From Oscillospiraceae bacterium (GTDB taxonomy: Bacteria > Bacillota > Clostridia > Oscillospirales > Ruminococcaceae): DNA of 62,140 nucleotides. Shown piece by piece: positions 25,687 to 34,700 of the stretch; the first letter of the stretch is position 1; each line of letters opens with the position of its first letter. A model generated the notes under the pieces. That model did not search any database. It had not been told where the DNA came from and was given only the letters and a program-made list of their open reading frames with translations. The stretch spans positions 1-62,140 of the forward strand of contig JALEMR010000005.1 in assembly GCA_022768245.1 (NCBI GenBank). Reading direction: 5' to 3'. A program made the translations under genes and the position numbers.

Positions 25687-26334
25687 ATGGGGAAGCTGGA
25701 CAACATGAAGCGAAAGCTGAGGAATTTCGGTATCGAAGGCCTTATGCTGTATGTGATAATCACCATAGGGATAGTGTGGGCGGTAAGCTATCTTTTCCCG
25801 GGAACGGGGATAACGAGCTATCTGTATTTCGACCGTAACGCGATACTGCACGGGCAGGTGTGGAGGATAATAACCTTTCTGTTCATGCCGCAGAGCAGCA
25901 GTCCGTTTATGATGCTGATAAATCTGTATTTCTACTACTTTATCGGAAATAGCCTGGAGCAGTACTGGGGCAAGACGAAATTCACGGGATATTTCCTGCT
26001 TGGCACGCTGCTGCTGATAGTATCGGGCTTTATCACGGGATATGCGTATGCGTACTATCTGTATTTCTCCATGTTCATAGTATATGCGCTGCTGGCACCG
26101 AATCAGCAGTTTCTGTTCCTGTTCGTGATACCGATAAAGGCGAAATACCTTGCTATGCTTGACGGCGTATTTTTAGCCTTCGAGTTCATCAGCGGGGGAG
26201 CGGCAGCAAGAGGTTCGATAATTGCATGCGTTGTTCTGATACTGATATTCTTCGGAAAGGATATCACGGGCAGACTGAAAGCGAAGAAGCGCTACCGCGA
26301 TTTCCAAAAGAATTTCAACGACAGGAATAACTAA
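25687..26334 (+). CDS. Rhomboid-like membrane protein lacking protease residues
   Basis: 215 residues with five to six membrane segments. The part HGQVWRIITFLFMP followed by NLYFYYFIGNSLEQYWGKTKF is typical of rhomboid and Derlin folds. The GxSG serine motif and the partner His are absent, so it is predicted to be an inactive rhomboid-like protein. The C-terminal tail is basic and cytoplasmic. A strong terminator follows. Possible roles are binding or guiding membrane clients; unknown here. Confidence 0.8.
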   Translation: MGKLDNMKRKLRNFGIEGLMLYVIITIGIVWAVSYLFPGTGITSYLYFDRNAILHGQVWRIITFLFMPQSSSPFMMLINLYFYYFIGNSLEQYWGKTKFTGYFLLGTLLLIVSGFITGYAYAYYLYFSMFIVYALLAPNQQFLFLFVIPIKAKYLAMLDGVFLAFEFISGGAAARGSIIACVVLILIFFGKDITGRLKAKKRYRDFQKNFNDRNN

Positions 26335-26341
26335 ATGAAAC

Positions 26342-26391
26342 GGCAATGCCGACGGGTGTGTGTGCGGCATTGCCTTTTTTATTTTTTATAA
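26342..26391 (+). terminator. Terminator after the rhomboid-like gene
   Basis: Perfect stem GGCAATGCCG / CGGCATTGCC (26342-26351, 26365-26374), then TTTTTTATTTTTT. Confidence 0.9.
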
Positions 26392-26429
26392 AAAAAGCAA
26401 CAATTTTCCGATTTTTTTTCAAAAAAGGC

Positions 26430-26458
26430 TTTACTTCCTTATTTTAATGTGTTAAAAT
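26430..26458 (+). promoter_or_regulatory. Promoter of yerC
   Basis: TTTACT (26430-26435), 17-bp spacer, TAAAAT (26453-26458). The ATG at 26507 is 49 bases on. Confidence 0.55.
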
Positions 26459-26506
26459 ACAGATATAGGCTTTATTATGATGAATTTTATGAAAGGAAGA
26501 TACGAT

Positions 26507-26839
26507 ATGATAAGCAACAACAAAGACCATGAGGCTCTTGAATATCTTTACAAAGCGATACTTACCCTTGAAACTCCCGAGGAAGCGGCAGAGTTTCTGG
26601 ACGATATATGCACCGTTCCCGAGATAAGGGCGATTAGTCAGAGACTGCAGGTGGCGCGTATGCTGTACACCAATCATGTGTATACCGATATCGTCAGCGA
26701 GACAGGCGCAAGCACTGCCACTATCAGCCGCGTGAACCGCACCCTCAACGACGGCAGGGAAATAGGCGGAAAGGGCTATCATACCGTTCTGGAAAGAATG
26801 GGCGAGGTCCCCGGCGACAAGAAGAAAAAGGATAAGTAA
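26507..26839 (+). CDS. yerC: TrpR-like regulator, YerC/YecD family
   Basis: 110 residues; ATG 26507 has GAAAGGA at 26491-26497. The TrpR-type helix-turn-helix is visible in LYTNHVYTDIVSETGASTAT followed by ISRVNRTLNDG. The family includes Bacillus YerC and is related to the Trp repressor, with DNA-binding regulation assumed. The gene stops one base before the methyltransferase ATG (TAAAATG), so the two are coupled. Confidence 0.88.
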   Translation: MISNNKDHEALEYLYKAILTLETPEEAAEFLDDICTVPEIRAISQRLQVARMLYTNHVYTDIVSETGASTATISRVNRTLNDGREIGGKGYHTVLERMGEVPGDKKKKDK

Positions 26840-26840
26840 A

Positions 26841-27602
26841 ATGAGCGGTTATTCGGCATTTTCGCGGTATTACGATATCCTTACCGGGAATATCGACTAT
26901 AAGTGCCGCGGGGCTTATTTCGATAAAATTATCCGCCGCTTCGGCGGAAAGGAGGGAGGTATCCTCCTTGACCTTGCCTGCGGTACGGGCAGCCTTTCCG
27001 AGGAAATGGCACGTCTTGGCTATGACGTCATCGGCGTGGACAATTCCGAGGAAATGCTCGGCATGGCGCTGGATAAGAAGTTCGAAAGCGGTCTGCCCAT
27101 ACAGTATCTCTGTCAGGATATGACAAGGCTTGATATGTTCGGGACTATCGACGTGACTATATGCGCTCTGGACAGTCTGAATCATCTTGGCAGCCTGTCC
27201 GATATAAAGCGCACGGTCGAAAAGGTTTCCCTGTTCTGCGAGCCGGGCGGACTTTTCATCTTCGATATGAATATCCCCTACAAGCATAAAAGCATACTTG
27301 CGGACAAAACCTATGTGTATGACATGGAGGAGGTATTCTGCGTATGGCAGAACGAGTATACGGGCGACAGCGATAACCGTGTGAATATCTGTCTTGATTT
27401 CTTCGAGAAGACCGACGGAAAGAATGAGCTCTACTCCCGCAGCAGCGAGGACTTCTCCGAGATAGCCTTCGATAAGTCTGTCATTGAGGATATCCTCACG
27501 GGTGCAGGCTTTGAGCTGCTCGCAGAATATGATTATGACAGCGACGAGCCGCCCACGGAAATATCGGAAAAGATAGTATACGCCGCAAGAAAGAAAAAGT
27601 AA
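26841..27602 (+). CDS. Class I SAM-dependent methyltransferase
   Basis: 253 residues. The SAM-binding motif LLDLACGTGSLSEEMARLGY is near residue 40, with the acidic ribose contact in VIGVDNSEEMLGMA, and motif IV in DVTICALDSLNHL. It starts YSAFSRYYDILTGNIDY, common in small-molecule methyltransferases of Clostridia. The substrate is unknown. It is coupled to yerC, and hslO follows after 24 bases. Confidence 0.85.
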   Translation: MSGYSAFSRYYDILTGNIDYKCRGAYFDKIIRRFGGKEGGILLDLACGTGSLSEEMARLGYDVIGVDNSEEMLGMALDKKFESGLPIQYLCQDMTRLDMFGTIDVTICALDSLNHLGSLSDIKRTVEKVSLFCEPGGLFIFDMNIPYKHKSILADKTYVYDMEEVFCVWQNEYTGDSDNRVNICLDFFEKTDGKNELYSRSSEDFSEIAFDKSVIEDILTGAGFELLAEYDYDSDEPPTEISEKIVYAARKKK

Positions 27603-27626
27603 CGAAACGAAAGGATTATTACACAT

Positions 27627-28526
27627 ATGGCAAAGGTCGTAAGAACCATTTCGGCAGACGCTTCGGTGACTGCCACTGCTATAGACGCAAAGGATATCGT
27701 CAGCAGGATAGAAGAGATACACAAGACCTCGGCGGTGGTGACAGCCGCGCTGGGACGTCTTTCAATAGCCGCTTCCCTTATGGGAATGGGCATGAAGAAC
27801 ACCTCGGACAGCTTAACTCTCCGCATGAACGGAAACGGTCCTGCGGGAGCGCTTATCGCCGTTGCGGACGGACTGGGAAATGTGAAGTCCTACGTGGTCA
27901 ATCCCGTTGTGGAAATACCGCTGAACAAGTACGGCAAGCTTGACGTTGCGGGCGCAGTGGGACGGGACGGCACCCTTTCCGTGGTAAAGGATATGGGTCT
28001 GAAAGAGCCCTACTGCGGACAGGTGCCCATAGTATCGGGCGAGATAGCCGAGGATATCGCAAACTATTACGCAGTCAGCGAGCAGACTCCCACGGTATGC
28101 GGTCTGGGAGTGCTGGTAAATCCCGACCTGACCGTAAGAGCTGCGGGAGGCTTTCTGATACAGCTGCTGCCATTTGCGGAGGACAGGGTCATAGATATCC
28201 TTGAAAAGAATATCAACGACCTGCCCAGTGTGACGCAGATGCTGGATTCGGGCGTGACCGCGGAGGAAATGGCAATGAAGGTCCTTGAAGGACTGGAGCC
28301 CAATATCCTTGACAGCTTCGACTGCGGATACCGCTGCGACTGTTCACGGGAGAAGGTTGAGAAAGCGCTTATCAGCGTGGGAAAGACCGAGCTTAACAGA
28401 ATGGCGGACGAGGACGAGAAAACCGAGGTATGCTGTCAGTTCTGCGACAGGAAGTACAACTTCTCCTCCGATGAGATAAGAGACCTTGCACAAAAGGCTG
28501 ACAGCTCCGACGATGACGAGGAATAA
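27627..28526 (+). CDS. hslO: Redox-regulated chaperone Hsp33
   Basis: 299 residues, usual length about 290. The N-terminal HSP33 fold carries HKTSAVVTAALGRLSIAASL; the C-terminal zinc switch is RCDCSREK followed by CCQFCDRKYNF, giving the CxC and CxxC pairs. Under oxidative stress these cysteines form disulfides and the protein becomes a holdase. It has an acidic tail (DSSDDDEE). It ends three bases from the convergent sigK gene with no clear terminator between. Confidence 0.95.
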   Translation: MAKVVRTISADASVTATAIDAKDIVSRIEEIHKTSAVVTAALGRLSIAASLMGMGMKNTSDSLTLRMNGNGPAGALIAVADGLGNVKSYVVNPVVEIPLNKYGKLDVAGAVGRDGTLSVVKDMGLKEPYCGQVPIVSGEIAEDIANYYAVSEQTPTVCGLGVLVNPDLTVRAAGGFLIQLLPFAEDRVIDILEKNINDLPSVTQMLDSGVTAEEMAMKVLEGLEPNILDSFDCGYRCDCSREKVEKALISVGKTELNRMADEDEKTEVCCQFCDRKYNFSSDEIRDLAQKADSSDDDEE

Positions 28527-28529
28527 ATC

Positions 28530-29228
28530 TCACAGCAGCTTGGTATTGTCGTACTTTTCCCTGAGCTTTTCGAGGGCGCGCTTTTCGATGCGCGACACGT
28601 AGGAACGGGAAATGTCCAGCTTTTTGGCAACTTCCCGCTGAGTGAGGGGCTTTGTTCCGTAAAGTCCGTAGCGGAATCTTATTATCTGAGCTTCCCGCTC
28701 GTCGAGGACGGTCTCCACGAACTCGTACAGGCTCCCTGCTTTTATGCGGGAGTCTATCTTATCCACCATGCAGTCGTCCACGGTGATGATGTCCATGAGG
28801 GTCATGGTGTTGCCGTCTTTATCGGTGTCGATGGGGTCATCCATGTACACGTCGAGGGCAGTCTTGCGCAGACTGCGGAAGTACATCAGCACTTCATTGT
28901 CGATGCATTTTGAAGCATATGTTGCAAAGCGGATATTCCTGCTGTAGTTGTAGGAGGAAACCGCCTTGATAAGTCCGATTGTGCCTATGGAGATAAGATC
29001 GTCCTGCTCGGCGGTGCTGCCGTAGTATTTCCGCACCACATGTGCCACAAGGCGCATATTGTGTTCGATGAGCTTGTTCCGTGCTTCCTTGTCGCCCTCC
29101 GACATTTTTAAAAAGCATTCCTTTTCCTCGGCTGCGGAAAGAGGCTTCGGAAAGGCAGAGCCGTTCTCAATATGGAGCGCGAAGAACAGCAGACCGTTCA
29201 ATATCGAATCAATAAGCGCCGACAGCAT
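28530..29228 (-). CDS. sigK: RNA polymerase sigma-K factor with pro-sequence
   Basis: 232 residues. The first about 20 residues are hydrophobic (MLSALIDSILNGLLFFALHI), as in pro-sigma-K, and are followed by FPKPLSAAEEKECF. Region 2 reads NKLIEHNMRLVAHVVRKYY and DLISIGTIGLIKAVSSY; region 4 has the helix-turn-helix TQREVAKKLDISRSYVSRIE. ATG 29228 follows GGGGTGAT. This factor drives late mother-cell genes in sporulation. The gene is uninterrupted (no skin element). It hints at spore formation or a kept remnant of it. Confidence 0.93.
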   Translation of the reverse strand: MLSALIDSILNGLLFFALHIENGSAFPKPLSAAEEKECFLKMSEGDKEARNKLIEHNMRLVAHVVRKYYGSTAEQDDLISIGTIGLIKAVSSYNYSRNIRFATYASKCIDNEVLMYFRSLRKTALDVYMDDPIDTDKDGNTMTLMDIITVDDCMVDKIDSRIKAGSLYEFVETVLDEREAQIIRFRYGLYGTKPLTQREVAKKLDISRSYVSRIEKRALEKLREKYDNTKLL

Positions 29229-29302
29229 AATATCACCCCGATAATTCATTTATACAATTTATGCCCGAAATCTGCAAAATATTACCGAAAGGATATGATG
29301 AA

Positions 29303-29971
29303 ATGGTACAGTTCGGAAATGAATGGGACGAGATAATGAAGGGAGAATTCGACAAGGAATATTATGTCAAGCTCCGCGAATTTCTTAAGACCGAGTATTT
29401 TTCCCGTGAGATATATCCCGATATGTATAACATCTTCAATGCCATGAAAACCACGTCTTACAGCGATGTAAAGGCTGTCATCTTAGGACAGGACCCCTAT
29501 CACGAGCCGGGACAGGCTCACGGGCTCTGCTTTTCGGTGAAAAAGGGCACGGAAGCTCCGCCGTCCCTGAGGAACATCTTCAAGGAGCTTTACGACGATC
29601 TGGGAATCCCCCCCGCACAGCACGGCGAATTGACCAAATGGGCGGAAAACGGCGTGCTGCTCCTGAACACGGTGCTAACCGTCCGCAGGGGAGAGGCTAA
29701 CTCCCACAAGGGCATGGGCTGGGAGATATTCACCGACAATGTGATAAAAAAGCTGAACGAGCGTGAAAAGCCCATGGTTTTCCTGCTGTGGGGAGCGCCC
29801 GCAAAGCGGAAAAGAGAGCTTATCACAAATCCCGCACATCTGGTGCTTATGGCTGCGCACCCGAGCCCGCTGTCCGCGTATAACGGATATTTCGGCTGCA
29901 GGCATTTCTCAAAGTGCAATGAATTTCTTGCCGCCCACGGCATGGAGCCTATTGACTGGCGGCTGGAATGA
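29303..29971 (+). CDS. ung: Uracil-DNA glycosylase
   Basis: 222 residues, family 1. The water-activating motif is VILGQDPYHEPGQAHGLCFS; the minor-groove motif is AAHPSPLSAYNGYFGCRHFS. It removes uracil from DNA in base-excision repair. The ATG at 29303 has GAAAGGA about 9 bases upstream; upstream in-frame ATGs lack a ribosome site. It lies divergent from sigK. Confidence 0.96.
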   Translation: MVQFGNEWDEIMKGEFDKEYYVKLREFLKTEYFSREIYPDMYNIFNAMKTTSYSDVKAVILGQDPYHEPGQAHGLCFSVKKGTEAPPSLRNIFKELYDDLGIPPAQHGELTKWAENGVLLLNTVLTVRRGEANSHKGMGWEIFTDNVIKKLNEREKPMVFLLWGAPAKRKRELITNPAHLVLMAAHPSPLSAYNGYFGCRHFSKCNEFLAAHGMEPIDWRLE

Positions 29972-29990
29972 TATATCGGAATACATATAG

Positions 29991-30026
29991 AATCCCGGAG
30001 AAGGTGCGTTTCTCCGGGATTTTTTA
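29991..30026. terminator. Bidirectional terminator between ung and the REC-kinase gene
   Basis: Perfect stem AATCCCGGAGAA / TTCTCCGGGATT (29991-30002, 30010-30021), flanked by TTTTT on the plus side; it lies right after the minus-strand gene's stop and can serve both. Confidence 0.85.
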
Positions 30027-31097
30027 TATTTTAGGGAAGAATAATCTGAACTCTGCGCCCTTGTCCACCTCGCCGTATGCTTCGGTCTTTCCGCCGTGAC
30101 GGCGCATTATCCTGTCAACGAGGGCAAGCCCTACGCCGCTTCCGTCGAATTCCTCGTCGGTATGGAGTCTCTGAAATATTCCGAACAGCTTGTCGCTGTA
30201 CGCCATGTCAAATCCCACGCCGTTATCCTTGACGGAGATGATATTGTACTCCTCGTCGGGGATATGGGTGACGGTTATCACCGCATTCTTGCGGGGACGG
30301 GTGAATTTGAAGGCGTTTGATATGAGATTGCGCAGCAGCATGTCGATAAGTACTCCGTCGGCGGTTATCCTCGGAAGAGTGCCCATTATCAGCTTTACGC
30401 TGCGGTCGGGCTCTGCGGAGCGCTGCTCGTCGAATATGCTTTTTATCATGGATTCAAGCTCAAGCGTTTCATATTCGGGAGTGATGTTGCACATCTTCGA
30501 GAAATTCAGCAGCCGCTCTATCATGACGGTAAGCTTTTGGGATTTGTCGCTTATCATGTCGGCTATCTGTATGACCTCCTCGTCGGGGTGGTCTCCCAGC
30601 TCGTTTTTCAGCGTGTCGATGAGCATGCTTATCACGTTCAGCGGAGAACGCAGGTCATGGGAGACTGCGGAGCAGAACAGCTTAAGCTCGTTGTTGGCAG
30701 CCTCCAGACTTTGTGTTTTCCGAGATATTTCAAGGTGAGTCTTCACTCTCGCCAGATATTCCTCGCGGATAAAGGGCTTTACCACATAATCGCAGCAGCC
30801 GCATTCGAAGCCCTGTCTAATGACCTCGCTGTCCGTTTCGGCGGTCAGGAATATTACGGGTATGTCGGATAGTCTGCCGTCCGACTTTATCCTGCGGCAC
30901 AGCTCCAGTCCGTCCATTCCGTCCATTTTTATATCCAGCAGGATAAGGTCGGGCTTTCTGCTGCCGAGAAAATCAAGGGCAGCCTGTCCGCTTGTGACGG
31001 CATGTATCCTATAGCCCTCGTTTTTCAGTATAGCGCCCGAAAATGCGATATGCTCGGGAATGTCGTCAACTATAAGGATATCCGCCTTAGGCTCCAT
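30024..31097 (-). CDS. Soluble response-regulator/histidine-kinase fusion
   Basis: 357 residues without membrane segments. An N-terminal receiver (about 5-120; phospho-acceptor Asp55 in DLILLDIKM, KPF at the end) is joined to HisKA (His147 in VSHDLRSPLN) and an ATPase domain (NLISNAFKFT, VKDNGVGFD, GSGVGLALV). Such a kinase is fed through its own receiver. It is the last gene of the urtABCDE operon (20-base gap after urtE), so it most likely signals urea or nitrogen status, which is inference. AAAGGAGG precedes the ATG. Confidence 0.9.
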   Translation of the reverse strand: MEPKADILIVDDIPEHIAFSGAILKNEGYRIHAVTSGQAALDFLGSRKPDLILLDIKMDGMDGLELCRRIKSDGRLSDIPVIFLTAETDSEVIRQGFECGCCDYVVKPFIREEYLARVKTHLEISRKTQSLEAANNELKLFCSAVSHDLRSPLNVISMLIDTLKNELGDHPDEEVIQIADMISDKSQKLTVMIERLLNFSKMCNITPEYETLELESMIKSIFDEQRSAEPDRSVKLIMGTLPRITADGVLIDMLLRNLISNAFKFTRPRKNAVITVTHIPDEEYNIISVKDNGVGFDMAYSDKLFGIFQRLHTDEEFDGSGVGLALVDRIMRRHGGKTEAYGEVDKGAEFRLFFPKI

Positions 31098-31117
31098 TGC
31101 GCTCCTCCTTTCCGAAA

Positions 31118-31810
31118 CTATTCGGTCATAAGTCTCTGCACCTCGGCGGCGTCCGCTTCGGCGGTAGGGCTGCTGAAAACGATGCTGCCCTTTTCCATGA
31201 CGTTTACTATATCGGTATTTTCCATGACGAAATCAAGATACTGCTCCACCAGCAGCACGGTGATGCCCTTCCAGTCGTTTATCTTCTTGATCGCCGCGCC
31301 GATGTCCTTGATAATTGACGGCTGTATGCCCTCGGTAGGCTCGTCGAGGATAAGTATCTTCGGGTCGGCGGCAAGAGCGCGGGCAATGGCAAGCTGCTGC
31401 TGCTGACCGCCCGAAAGATCGCCCCCTCTGCGCTTTGCGAATTTCGGCAGGATAGGGAACAGGTCGAAGAGATAATCGGGTATCTTTCCCTTTCCGCCTA
31501 AGGGCTGCAGTCCCAGCTCAAGATTTTCCTGAACCGTCATCTGCGGGAAGATATCCCGTCCCTGCGGCACATATCCGATACCCAGCTTTACCCGCTCGTA
31601 TACGGGCTTTCCGATGATGTTCTCACCGTCGAATATCATCTCGCCCTTGGGAGTTTTTACTATGCCCATTATGCTTTTCAGAGTGGTGCTTTTTCCCACG
31701 CCGTTTCTGCCGATAAGTCCCACTATTTTTCCTTTGGGAACATCAAAGGAAAGGTCCTCGATGACGCGGCTCTCGCCGTAGTAGGAATCCACATTTTTCA
31801 GACTGAGCAT
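31118..31810 (-). CDS. urtE: Urea ABC transporter ATP-binding subunit UrtE
   Basis: 230 residues, LivF-like. Walker A GLIGRNGVGKSTTL, signature LSGGQQQQLAIARAL, Walker B ILILDEPTEGIQPSI; the phrase EPTEGIQPSIIKDI is typical of UrtE. It powers urea import through UrtB/UrtC. The ATG lies one base after the urtD stop, with GAGGAGG ahead. Confidence 0.95.
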   Translation of the reverse strand: MLSLKNVDSYYGESRVIEDLSFDVPKGKIVGLIGRNGVGKSTTLKSIMGIVKTPKGEMIFDGENIIGKPVYERVKLGIGYVPQGRDIFPQMTVQENLELGLQPLGGKGKIPDYLFDLFPILPKFAKRRGGDLSGGQQQQLAIARALAADPKILILDEPTEGIQPSIIKDIGAAIKKINDWKGITVLLVEQYLDFVMENTDIVNVMEKGSIVFSSPTAEADAAEVQRLMTE

Positions 31811-31811
31811 T

Positions 31812-32591
31812 TTATTCGCCTCCTCTTCCCAGATATACCGCCTGTACCGTCTTGTCGGCGAGAACGTCGCTGATGCTGCCCTCCATGAGCATTTTCCCTT
31901 CGTGGAGGACGGTCACTATATCCGCCGCCTGCTTGACGAAATCCATGTCATGCTCAATGACGATAACGGTACATTCCTTTTTTATCTCCTTAAGTATCTC
32001 ACCCGTTTTGAAGGTCTCGGGCTTGCTCATGCCTGCGGCGGGCTCGTCCAGCATGATTATCTCGGGCTTCTGCAGCAGCTGCATGGCGATCTCCAGCCAC
32101 TGCTTCTGACCGTGGGCAAGACTGCCCGCACGGACATCTGCGCGGTCATCGAGACCTACCCGTTTCAGGGTGCTGTGTATGCTGTCCATTTCCTCCTTTG
32201 TGGGGGTGTGGAATATGGAATCGAGTATGCCCTTGTGACCTTTCAGGGAGAGTATCATATTTTCCGTGACGGTCAGATTTACGAACACCGACGGCACCTG
32301 GAATTTCCGTCCCACGCCTGCCTGCACAATCTTGTATTCCTTCATGCCCGTAAGGCGTACAGGCTCTTTATCCTTGGGATAGAACATGACAGTGCCCGCA
32401 GTGGGCTTAGTCTTTGCGCAGATGATGTCCAGCAGAGTGGTCTTGCCTGCGCCGTTGGGCCCGATGAAGAAGTGCACCGTGTTCCGTCTGACCTTCGTTC
32501 TTACGTCGGTCAGCGCGTAAAATCCGTCAAAGGATACGGAGATATTATTTATTTCGAGAACATAGTCGTCGGGTCTCTTTTCAGTGCTCAT
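31812..32591 (-). CDS. urtD: Urea ABC transporter ATP-binding subunit UrtD
   Basis: 259 residues, LivG-like. Walker A FFIGPNGAGKTTLL, a long insertion with VGRKFQVPSVFVNLTVTEN, signature LAHGQKQWLEIAMQL and Walker B IIMLDEPAAGMSKPE. The LAHGQKQWLEIGM form is the hallmark of UrtD. The start overlaps the urtC stop (TGAATG). Confidence 0.95.
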   Translation of the reverse strand: MSTEKRPDDYVLEINNISVSFDGFYALTDVRTKVRRNTVHFFIGPNGAGKTTLLDIICAKTKPTAGTVMFYPKDKEPVRLTGMKEYKIVQAGVGRKFQVPSVFVNLTVTENMILSLKGHKGILDSIFHTPTKEEMDSIHSTLKRVGLDDRADVRAGSLAHGQKQWLEIAMQLLQKPEIIMLDEPAAGMSKPETFKTGEILKEIKKECTVIVIEHDMDFVKQAADIVTVLHEGKMLMEGSISDVLADKTVQAVYLGRGGE

Positions 32592-33695
32592 TCAGGACAC
32601 CTCCTTTGCGGCTGTTTCCGCGGGCTTGCCTTTGATTTTGCGGATAAGGGCGGGGAGCTGCTCCTTGACAATTCCCACTATGCCACCCTTGAAGAAGATG
32701 ATCACTACGCAGAATACCGCGCCGATGATGTACTGCCATATCTCCACCATGCTGCCCGAGCTTAAATTATACTCGCAGAGGTTGATGAGGAACGCTCCGA
32801 TAACTGCGCCGATGATAGTGCCTCTTCCGCCGACAGCTACCCAGATGACCATGGTTATCGAATAGGAGATAGTCATCTGCGAGGGAGTTATGCTGCCGTT
32901 GAAGTTTACGAATACCGCTCCCGCAATGCCTGCGATAACGGCGGAAAGCACGTAGATGAACGTCTTGTAGGCGCTTACCTTATAGCCCGAGAAATAGGTT
33001 CTGTTCTCGCCGTCGCGGATAGCGATGAGCAGCTTGCCGAACTTGCGGCTGACGAGGAATTTCGCCAGTGCGTAGATAAGCACCAGTATTATCAGCGCAA
33101 GATAGAAAAGCTTGAACATCTCCGCCTGATGAGCTTCGCCCTTGATGCTTCCGAAGATAGTCTTGATCTCGGTGATTCCCACGTTGCCGTTGGTGTAGGG
33201 GGAAAGCGCGATGAATATGGAATACGCCGCCCATGTGAGCGCCTGTGAGATTATCGAGAAATATACGCCCTTTACGCGGTTCTTGAAGATGAAATATCCG
33301 ATGATGTACGCCGCCAGCGCGGGTACGAGGACTATCAGGATAAGGGTCAGCGGGAAGGAATTGAAGGGCTTCCAGATGAGGGGCAGCTCCTCCAGACCGC
33401 CTACGTGCATGAAGTCGGTTATCTTGCCGCCTGTTTCCTGTAATTTCAGATACATTGCCATGGCATAGCCGCCCAGCGCGAAATACAGTCCGTGGCCGAG
33501 GCTTAAAATGCCCGTATATCCCCAGATAAGGTCAAGTCCTATCGCAACGATAGCAAAGGAGATACACTTGCCGAGAAAAAGCACCGTCGATGAGCCGCTC
33601 AGCAGTCCCGCTTTCAGAAAAACGGGCATCAGAGCGAGTATTATCACGATCACCGCAAAGCAGATATTGTCGCCCTGTTTTTTCAATAATTTCAT
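32592..33695 (-). CDS. urtC: Urea ABC transporter permease UrtC
   Basis: 367 residues, LivM-like, about ten membrane segments. Typical phrases: DLIWGYTGILSLGHGLYFALGGYAM and VAVGGRGTIIGAVIGAF. It forms the channel with UrtB. GAAAGGAG precedes the ATG; 16 bases separate it from urtB. Confidence 0.95.
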   Translation of the reverse strand: MKLLKKQGDNICFAVIVIILALMPVFLKAGLLSGSSTVLFLGKCISFAIVAIGLDLIWGYTGILSLGHGLYFALGGYAMAMYLKLQETGGKITDFMHVGGLEELPLIWKPFNSFPLTLILIVLVPALAAYIIGYFIFKNRVKGVYFSIISQALTWAAYSIFIALSPYTNGNVGITEIKTIFGSIKGEAHQAEMFKLFYLALIILVLIYALAKFLVSRKFGKLLIAIRDGENRTYFSGYKVSAYKTFIYVLSAVIAGIAGAVFVNFNGSITPSQMTISYSITMVIWVAVGGRGTIIGAVIGAFLINLCEYNLSSGSMVEIWQYIIGAVFCVVIIFFKGGIVGIVKEQLPALIRKIKGKPAETAAKEVS

Positions 33696-33711
33696 AGCGA
33701 TATCTCCTTTC

Positions 33712-34617
33712 TCATTCGTCGAGGTTTCTGCTCTTTATCACGAACAGACCCTGCGGACGCTTCTGCAGGAATACTATCACGATAAGCAGAACGATAGCCT
33801 TTGCAATGGTGGAGGAGGTGTAGTTTTCCGTGAAAATGCTTGCCGAGCCGATGATAGCCGAGCCGATGACAGTTCCCGAAAGCTTGCCTACTCCGCCGAG
33901 GACTACTGCCATGAACGAGTTCACGATGTAGCTCTGTCCTACGGTGGAATCAATGGAGCCTAAAAGCGCTACCGAGCAGCCCGCTATGCCTGCAAGTCCC
34001 GAGCCTATGGCAAAGGTGATGTTGTCCACTCTGCGGGAATTTATGCCCATGCACTGTGCCATTGTGCGGTTCTGCATTACGGCGCGCATCTGCTTGCCGA
34101 AGTTGGACTTGTACATGATGAACCACACCAGCAGCAGACAGAGCGCTACCATGAAGATGATGAACAGGCGGTTATATGAGAAGGTACAGCCGCCCACAGT
34201 CGCTCCGCCGTTTAAAAAGGAGGGAGCGGTGACGTTTACGCCCTGTGTGCCGAAGATGCTTCTTGCCGCCTGCTGTAATATCAGGCTTATTCCCCAAGTG
34301 GCAAGGAGACTGTCTATCTCACGTCCGTACAGCCTTTGGATAACGAACCGCTCCAGCAGGCTACCCAGCAGAAAGGTCACTGCAAATGCCGCGGGGATAG
34401 CGGCAAAATAGTATATGTCCCGCATGCTTTCGGGGAAAACGCTTTTGAATATCTCCTGCACGACGTAAGTGGTGTAAGCGCCTATCATCACGAATTCGCC
34501 GTGAGCCATATTGATGACCCTCATAAGTCCGAAGGTTATGGCAAGTCCCAGCGACGTCAGCAGTATGATAGAGCTCAGACTTAATCCGTTGAACAGCGTA
34601 TTTACAAACTGAGCCAT
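33712..34617 (-). CDS. urtB: Urea ABC transporter permease UrtB
   Basis: 301 residues from ATG 34617 (AAAGGAG upstream), LivH-like with about eight membrane segments: LAITFGLMRVINMAHGEFVM, the GREIDSLLATWGISL loop, and VVLGGVGKLSGTVIGSA near the end, all characteristic. It lacks the long outer N-terminal domain some UrtB proteins have. Longer in-frame extensions upstream overlap the urtA-urtB hairpin and lack a ribosome site. Confidence 0.94.
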   Translation of the reverse strand: MAQFVNTLFNGLSLSSIILLTSLGLAITFGLMRVINMAHGEFVMIGAYTTYVVQEIFKSVFPESMRDIYYFAAIPAAFAVTFLLGSLLERFVIQRLYGREIDSLLATWGISLILQQAARSIFGTQGVNVTAPSFLNGGATVGGCTFSYNRLFIIFMVALCLLLVWFIMYKSNFGKQMRAVMQNRTMAQCMGINSRRVDNITFAIGSGLAGIAGCSVALLGSIDSTVGQSYIVNSFMAVVLGGVGKLSGTVIGSAIIGSASIFTENYTSSTIAKAIVLLIVIVFLQKRPQGLFVIKSRNLDE

Positions 34618-34639
34618 AAAAACACTCCTTTTATCCCAA

Positions 34640-34673
34640 ATATTGCGCGGTATATATTTCTGCCGCGCAATAT
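34640..34673 (-). other. Intercistronic hairpin between urtA and urtB
   Basis: Perfect 11-bp stem ATATTGCGCGG / CCGCGCAATAT with a 12-base loop and no T-tract, placed between urtA and urtB. It probably stabilises the urtA message or limits read-through to the permeases. Confidence 0.6.
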
Positions 34674-34700
34674 CCGGAAGTATTCGTTTATCCGTTGCGA

